Positions 43,438 through 46,132 of a DNA stretch of 46,132 nucleotides are shown piece by piece. Where the stretch lies: positions 1-46,132 of the forward strand of contig JACZWC010000038.1 in the NCBI GenBank assembly GCA_022572355.1, read 5' to 3'. The stretch comes from Bacteroidota bacterium. GTDB lineage: Bacteria > Bacteroidota > Bacteroidia > NORP154. The translations under genes and the position numbers were made by a program. Below the pieces are notes generated by a model. It had not been told where the DNA came from. It ran no database searches and saw only the letters and a list, made by a program, of their open reading frames with translations. Each line of letters starts with the position of its first letter. Position 1 is the stretch's first letter.

Positions 43438-43452
43438 TCCTGTCGAGGGTAC
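43438..43452 (+). repeat. 15-bp copy of the tRNA-Arg 3' end
   Basis: TCCTGTCGAGGGTAC repeats exactly the T-arm/acceptor end of the tRNA at 43311-43325, 127 bases downstream. No other part of a tRNA surrounds it. This is the pattern left by integration of an element at a tRNA 3' end, or by decay of a second tRNA copy. Confidence 0.8.
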
Positions 43453-43533
43453 GAAGTACAACGGACCACAGCCGATTTTGATCGCAATTCTCTTTTTATT
43501 ACTAGCTTTCCACAGTAAAATCATTGTGCTTTT

Positions 43534-43778
43534 GTGAAAGCTATTACTCCCCTTTATTTATCTCTTCTCCTGACCACAGTGGTCGTAGCTATTGCCAATT
43601 TTATGGATATAGCCAGGAAGCTGGAAAAGGTGTGATTACTGGATCTTTAACTGAAAAAGGCTCGGGCGCCCCCCTCATTGGTGCTAATATTTATTTAAAA
43701 ACTGATCTCACCGTTGGTACAGTTGCTGATCTGAACGACAATGGACTGGTTATTACCAAACAGGTCATCGTACAATAA
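43534..43778 (+). pseudogene. decayed fragment: signal peptide, frameshift, carboxypeptidase-regulatory-like start, T9SS-like end
   Basis: From a GTG at 43534 one frame reads a good signal peptide (VKAITPLYLSLLLTTVVVAIA) and then runs to a stop. The next frame picks up within the same few codons as QFYGYSQEAGKGVITGSL and continues as a CarboxypepD_reg-like start (SGAPLIGANIYLK, GTVADLN), as at the N-terminus of TonB-dependent receptors. After about 40 residues it changes abruptly to NGLVITKQVIVQ and stops, which looks like the last strand of a T9SS tail. A one-base shift and an internal deletion joining two gene remains would explain this. It is not a working gene in this form. Confidence 0.6.
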
Positions 43779-43803
43779 CTTTGCGGATTTATAGATATCT
43801 TTG
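43776..43803 (+). promoter_or_regulatory. two possible -7 elements before the giant repeat protein
   Basis: TAACTTTG (43776-43783) and TATCTTTG (43796-43803) both fit TAnnTTTG; the second lies 26 bases before the ATG at 43830. Neither has a clear TTG at the -33 spacing. Confidence 0.35.
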
Positions 43804-43829
43804 CCAAATTCCTATCAGGCAATCACAAC

Positions 43830-46132
43830 ATGTATAGTTTCTTCAAAAAGAGATTTCCGGCTATTTCATTCGCCACATTGCTGTTTATCTCATTTACAAG
43901 TGCTCAGCAAACGACATTTCAAATTAGTTATGATGTAGGATTGCTCGATCTGTTTGGAAATGTAAGGCAAACAAACGATAGTGGCTATATAATTGGTGGC
44001 TCTCCAGTTAGTTTAGCACCTATAGGAGGATTGATCAAAACAGATACGGCTGGTACCGTCGTCTGGGCCAAAACATACGACGAAGGCCTCTTTGGCCCTG
44101 CCTACTCTATCTCTGATGTGCAGCAGACCTCAGACAACGGATACATCTGCACCGGTCAGATAGGTAACGATTTGCTTCTACTCAAAACCGATGTAGCAGG
44201 GGTGGTCCAATTCACCAAAGAGATTGGTGGCGGTGACCAGGATTACGGGACAGCTGTTAAGCAGACCGCAGATGGAGGATATATCATTGCTGGCTCAAGT
44301 TTTAGTTTTTCCGCGAAAGATTCTGCCAATTTTTACCTTGTAAGAACCAACAGCTCTGGTACACTTTTATGGGATAAGGTATTTGAGATTGCTTCATTTG
44401 ATGATGAAAATGGATTAACCGTTGAGGAATTGGTGGACGGATATCTCATCGGAGGCTCGACACCTCAAATATTTGGCCTAGATACTACATATGATGCCGT
44501 ATTGATCAAGACGAATCTGAGTGGAGACCTTACCTGGGCAAGAACATATGGATCCGACGCTTACTCGGAAGAAATATCTGATATTAAACTAATCGGGCCT
44601 AACGAGCTTCTTATAACCGGTTATACTACCGCACCTTCTTCCGGATCGGTTTCTGATATTTTTATTATTAAAACAGATACGTCCGGGGCGATCACATACA
44701 ATACCAGCTACGATGTCGGATTTGAGGACATACCCTATTCAGTGCAAAAAACGTCAGATGGCGGCTATGCGGTAATGGGATGGACCATTACTAACTTATT
44801 TCCACTGACAATAAAGACATTCCTTCTAAAAACCACCAACACGGGTACCGTTCAAATATCTATGCAGTACGGGGCGGGCATTGGTTCTATTTTTGGCAAA
44901 GGAGAACAGACTTTTGACGGCGGTTTTATACTTGGAAGTATGCAGGGAAACGCCTCGTGGGACTTTCACTTATACAAAACGGATAACACAGGATCGACAG
45001 TGTGCAACGATACAAATATTACGGCCATTCAAAACGCCTACGCGCCTCCTACAACTACACCCACGGTGTCCTTGTTCTCAGGTGGAACTGCAACTAATGG
45101 TTCACCTACCACCAACAATGTGACGCCTGTTCTCAACATTCTTTGCTATAACGCACCTTGTTCGCCTCCTCCAACTCCTACGCTCACGGTAACCGATATC
45201 AATGTCTGCGTTTCAGAAACCGGAGTTACTTACACAACACAGTCGGGTTTTGATTCTTATACCTGGTCAGTAAGTGGCGGAACCATTGCATCAGGGCAAG
45301 GGACCAACAGTATTACAGTAGATTGGGGTACAGGGCCTTCGGGTACCGTTGATCTTTTAATCGACAGCTCCGGCTGTCCTGGAAACCTAGCTACAGAAAA
45401 TGTAACCATAGCCAACCCGGTACCAACGCTTACAGCTACAGATACTGATGTGTGCGAAGGCCAGACTTCAGTAACCTACACTACTCAAGCAGGATTTACA
45501 ACTTATACCTGGACTGTTTCAGGCGGAACAATTACCAGTGGAGCTGGTACAAATAGCATTACCGTCGACTGGGGCGGGCCAGGAGCTGGCACCGTAGATT
45601 TAACAGTGGTTGATGCCTTTGGCTGTTCGGGGTCACTCTCTGCTACCGAGAATATAACCATCAACGCAAATCCGTCTCCAACTCTTTCTGTGAGCGATAC
45701 AGTCGTTTGCGAAAACGAGACTGGTGTAACGTATACAACACAAGCCGGCTTCACAACATACACTTGGACTGTTTCCGGAGGAACCATCGCCAGCGGAGCG
45801 GGAACCAACAGCATAACGGTCAATTGGGGAACTTCCGGTGGAGGAGCAGTTGATCTAACGGTCGTAGATGCCAATGGATGTACCGGATCATTATCTGCAA
45901 CACAAGCAATTACCATTAATCCACTTCCAACTCCAACGTTAACAGTAACTGATACTTCCGTTTGTGAAAACGAAGCCGGTGTTACTTATACCACCCAGGC
46001 GGGGTTTACAACATATACATGGACTGTGTCGGGTGGAACAGTAGTTAGTGGTGCAGGAACCAACAGCATTACTGTAGATTGGGGAACTTCAGGTGGAGGA
46101 ACGGTTGATCTAACTGTCGTTGATGCAAATGG
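43830..46132 (+). CDS. large secreted protein with propeller-like and PKD-like repeats, cut by window end
   Basis: An open frame from ATG at 43830 runs without a stop to the last base (767 codons seen). A signal peptide (MYSFFKKRFPAISFATLLFISFTSAQ) opens it. Residues about 30-400 hold seven or so repeats of the form TsDGGYIIGG, IKTDtaG, WaktY (for example QTNDSGYIIGG, QTSDNGYICTG, QTADGGYIIAG, KTSDGGYAVMG), a beta-propeller-like pattern common in Bacteroidota and Archaea. After a linker (about 400-445) come PKD-like domains, three of them 85 residues apart, each with YTTQAGFxTYTWTVSGG, GAGTNSITVDWG and a VDLTVVDANGC end. A T9SS or gliding-type tail is expected beyond the window. Repeat-rich proteins of this kind are surface adhesins or motility-linked, which is inference. 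Confidence 0.88.
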   Translation, partial: MYSFFKKRFPAISFATLLFISFTSAQQTTFQISYDVGLLDLFGNVRQTNDSGYIIGGSPVSLAPIGGLIKTDTAGTVVWAKTYDEGLFGPAYSISDVQQTSDNGYICTGQIGNDLLLLKTDVAGVVQFTKEIGGGDQDYGTAVKQTADGGYIIAGSSFSFSAKDSANFYLVRTNSSGTLLWDKVFEIASFDDENGLTVEELVDGYLIGGSTPQIFGLDTTYDAVLIKTNLSGDLTWARTYGSDAYSEEISDIKLIGPNELLITGYTTAPSSGSVSDIFIIKTDTSGAITYNTSYDVGFEDIPYSVQKTSDGGYAVMGWTITNLFPLTIKTFLLKTTNTGTVQISMQYGAGIGSIFGKGEQTFDGGFILGSMQGNASWDFHLYKTDNTGSTVCNDTNITAIQNAYAPPTTTPTVSLFSGGTATNGSPTTNNVTPVLNILCYNAPCSPPPTPTLTVTDINVCVSETGVTYTTQSGFDSYTWSVSGGTIASGQGTNSITVDWGTGPSGTVDLLIDSSGCPGNLATENVTIANPVPTLTATDTDVCEGQTSVTYTTQAGFTTYTWTVSGGTITSGAGTNSITVDWGGPGAGTVDLTVVDAFGCSGSLSATENITINANPSPTLSVSDTVVCENETGVTYTTQAGFTTYTWTVSGGTIASGAGTNSITVNWGTSGGGAVDLTVVDANGCTGSLSATQAITINPLPTPTLTVTDTSVCENEAGVTYTTQAGFTTYTWTVSGGTVVSGAGTNSITVDWGTSGGGTVDLTVVDAN
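45204..46132 (+). repeat. tandem coding repeats of about 255 bp (PKD-like domains)
   Basis: Equivalent points (the codon pair for VC at each domain start) fall at 45204, 45450, 45705 and 45960, so the steps are 246, 255 and 255 bases (82, 85, 85 residues). The second to fourth units are much alike at the DNA level (GGAACAAnnnCCAGTGGAGC-type stretches) but not identical. The window stops within the fourth unit. Confidence 0.85.

Noticed and set aside
45503..45916. Minus-strand reading frame of 137 codons in the PKD-like repeats
   Set aside because: It mirrors the repeat of the plus-strand protein; its own repeats are only the complement of the coding repeats.

Overview
The window looks like a draft or metagenomic contig from a Bacteroidota member (class Bacteroidia, possibly Flavobacteriales; I cannot place it more finely). 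The evidence is several secreted proteins with type IX secretion (T9SS) C-terminal tails and SprB or PKD repeats, promoters with the Bacteroidota -7 element TAnnTTTG, the long form of IspG, the single-chain eukaryotic-like glycyl-tRNA synthetase, and the gene order prs-rplY-pth. Both ends behave like assembly breaks. The first 127 bases recur exactly at 3815-3941, and the right end stops inside an open reading frame made of similar 85-residue repeats.

Region 1 (1-3941) is an accessory islet that looks more AT-rich than the rest. It carries a minus-strand two-gene unit (a 175-residue unknown protein followed by a RelE/ParE-like protein), an IS4/IS1380-type transposase, and three small unknown exported or membrane proteins. 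The 127-bp repeat brackets it, so it may be a circular or tandemly repeated 3,814-bp unit, or the repeat may be an assembly-graph overlap.

Region 2 (3942-15470) holds the housekeeping genes prs, rplY and pth. Two very large T9SS cargo proteins follow: one with a cupredoxin domain, lamin-tail and Calx-beta domains, and one subtilisin-like protease with four SprB repeats. Convergent to them is a glyQS-lipoprotein pair. Region 3 (15471-24940) has class I ribonucleotide reductase (nrdB, nrdA), a large intergenic inverted repeat, a TonB-dependent receptor, and a diheme cytochrome c next to a beta-helix lipoprotein, a pair that is conserved but uncharacterised. The receptor and cytochrome genes overlap tail to tail.

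Region 4 (25108-29950) has two more T9SS cargo proteins, one of them an esterase-like fold without the usual nucleophile, and a cytochrome P450. Region 5 (30181-41420) is a long run of minus-strand genes: ispG with two envelope-protein genes, an Lrp/AsnC regulator, hemW with a histidine kinase, a large AsmA-like protein, and rluB-yraN-ldcA. Region 6 (41455-46132) has metG with a TTG start, tRNA-Arg(CCT) with a nearby 15-bp copy of its 3' end, a decayed chimeric gene fragment, and the start of another giant secreted repeat protein that runs off the window.

The core genes cover nucleotide synthesis (prs, nrdBA), translation (rplY, pth, glyQS, metG, rluB, tRNA-Arg), isoprenoid synthesis (ispG), haem handling (hemW), and wall or envelope upkeep (ldcA, AsmA-like, DUF502). 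The accessory layer is dominated by surface or secreted T9SS proteins.
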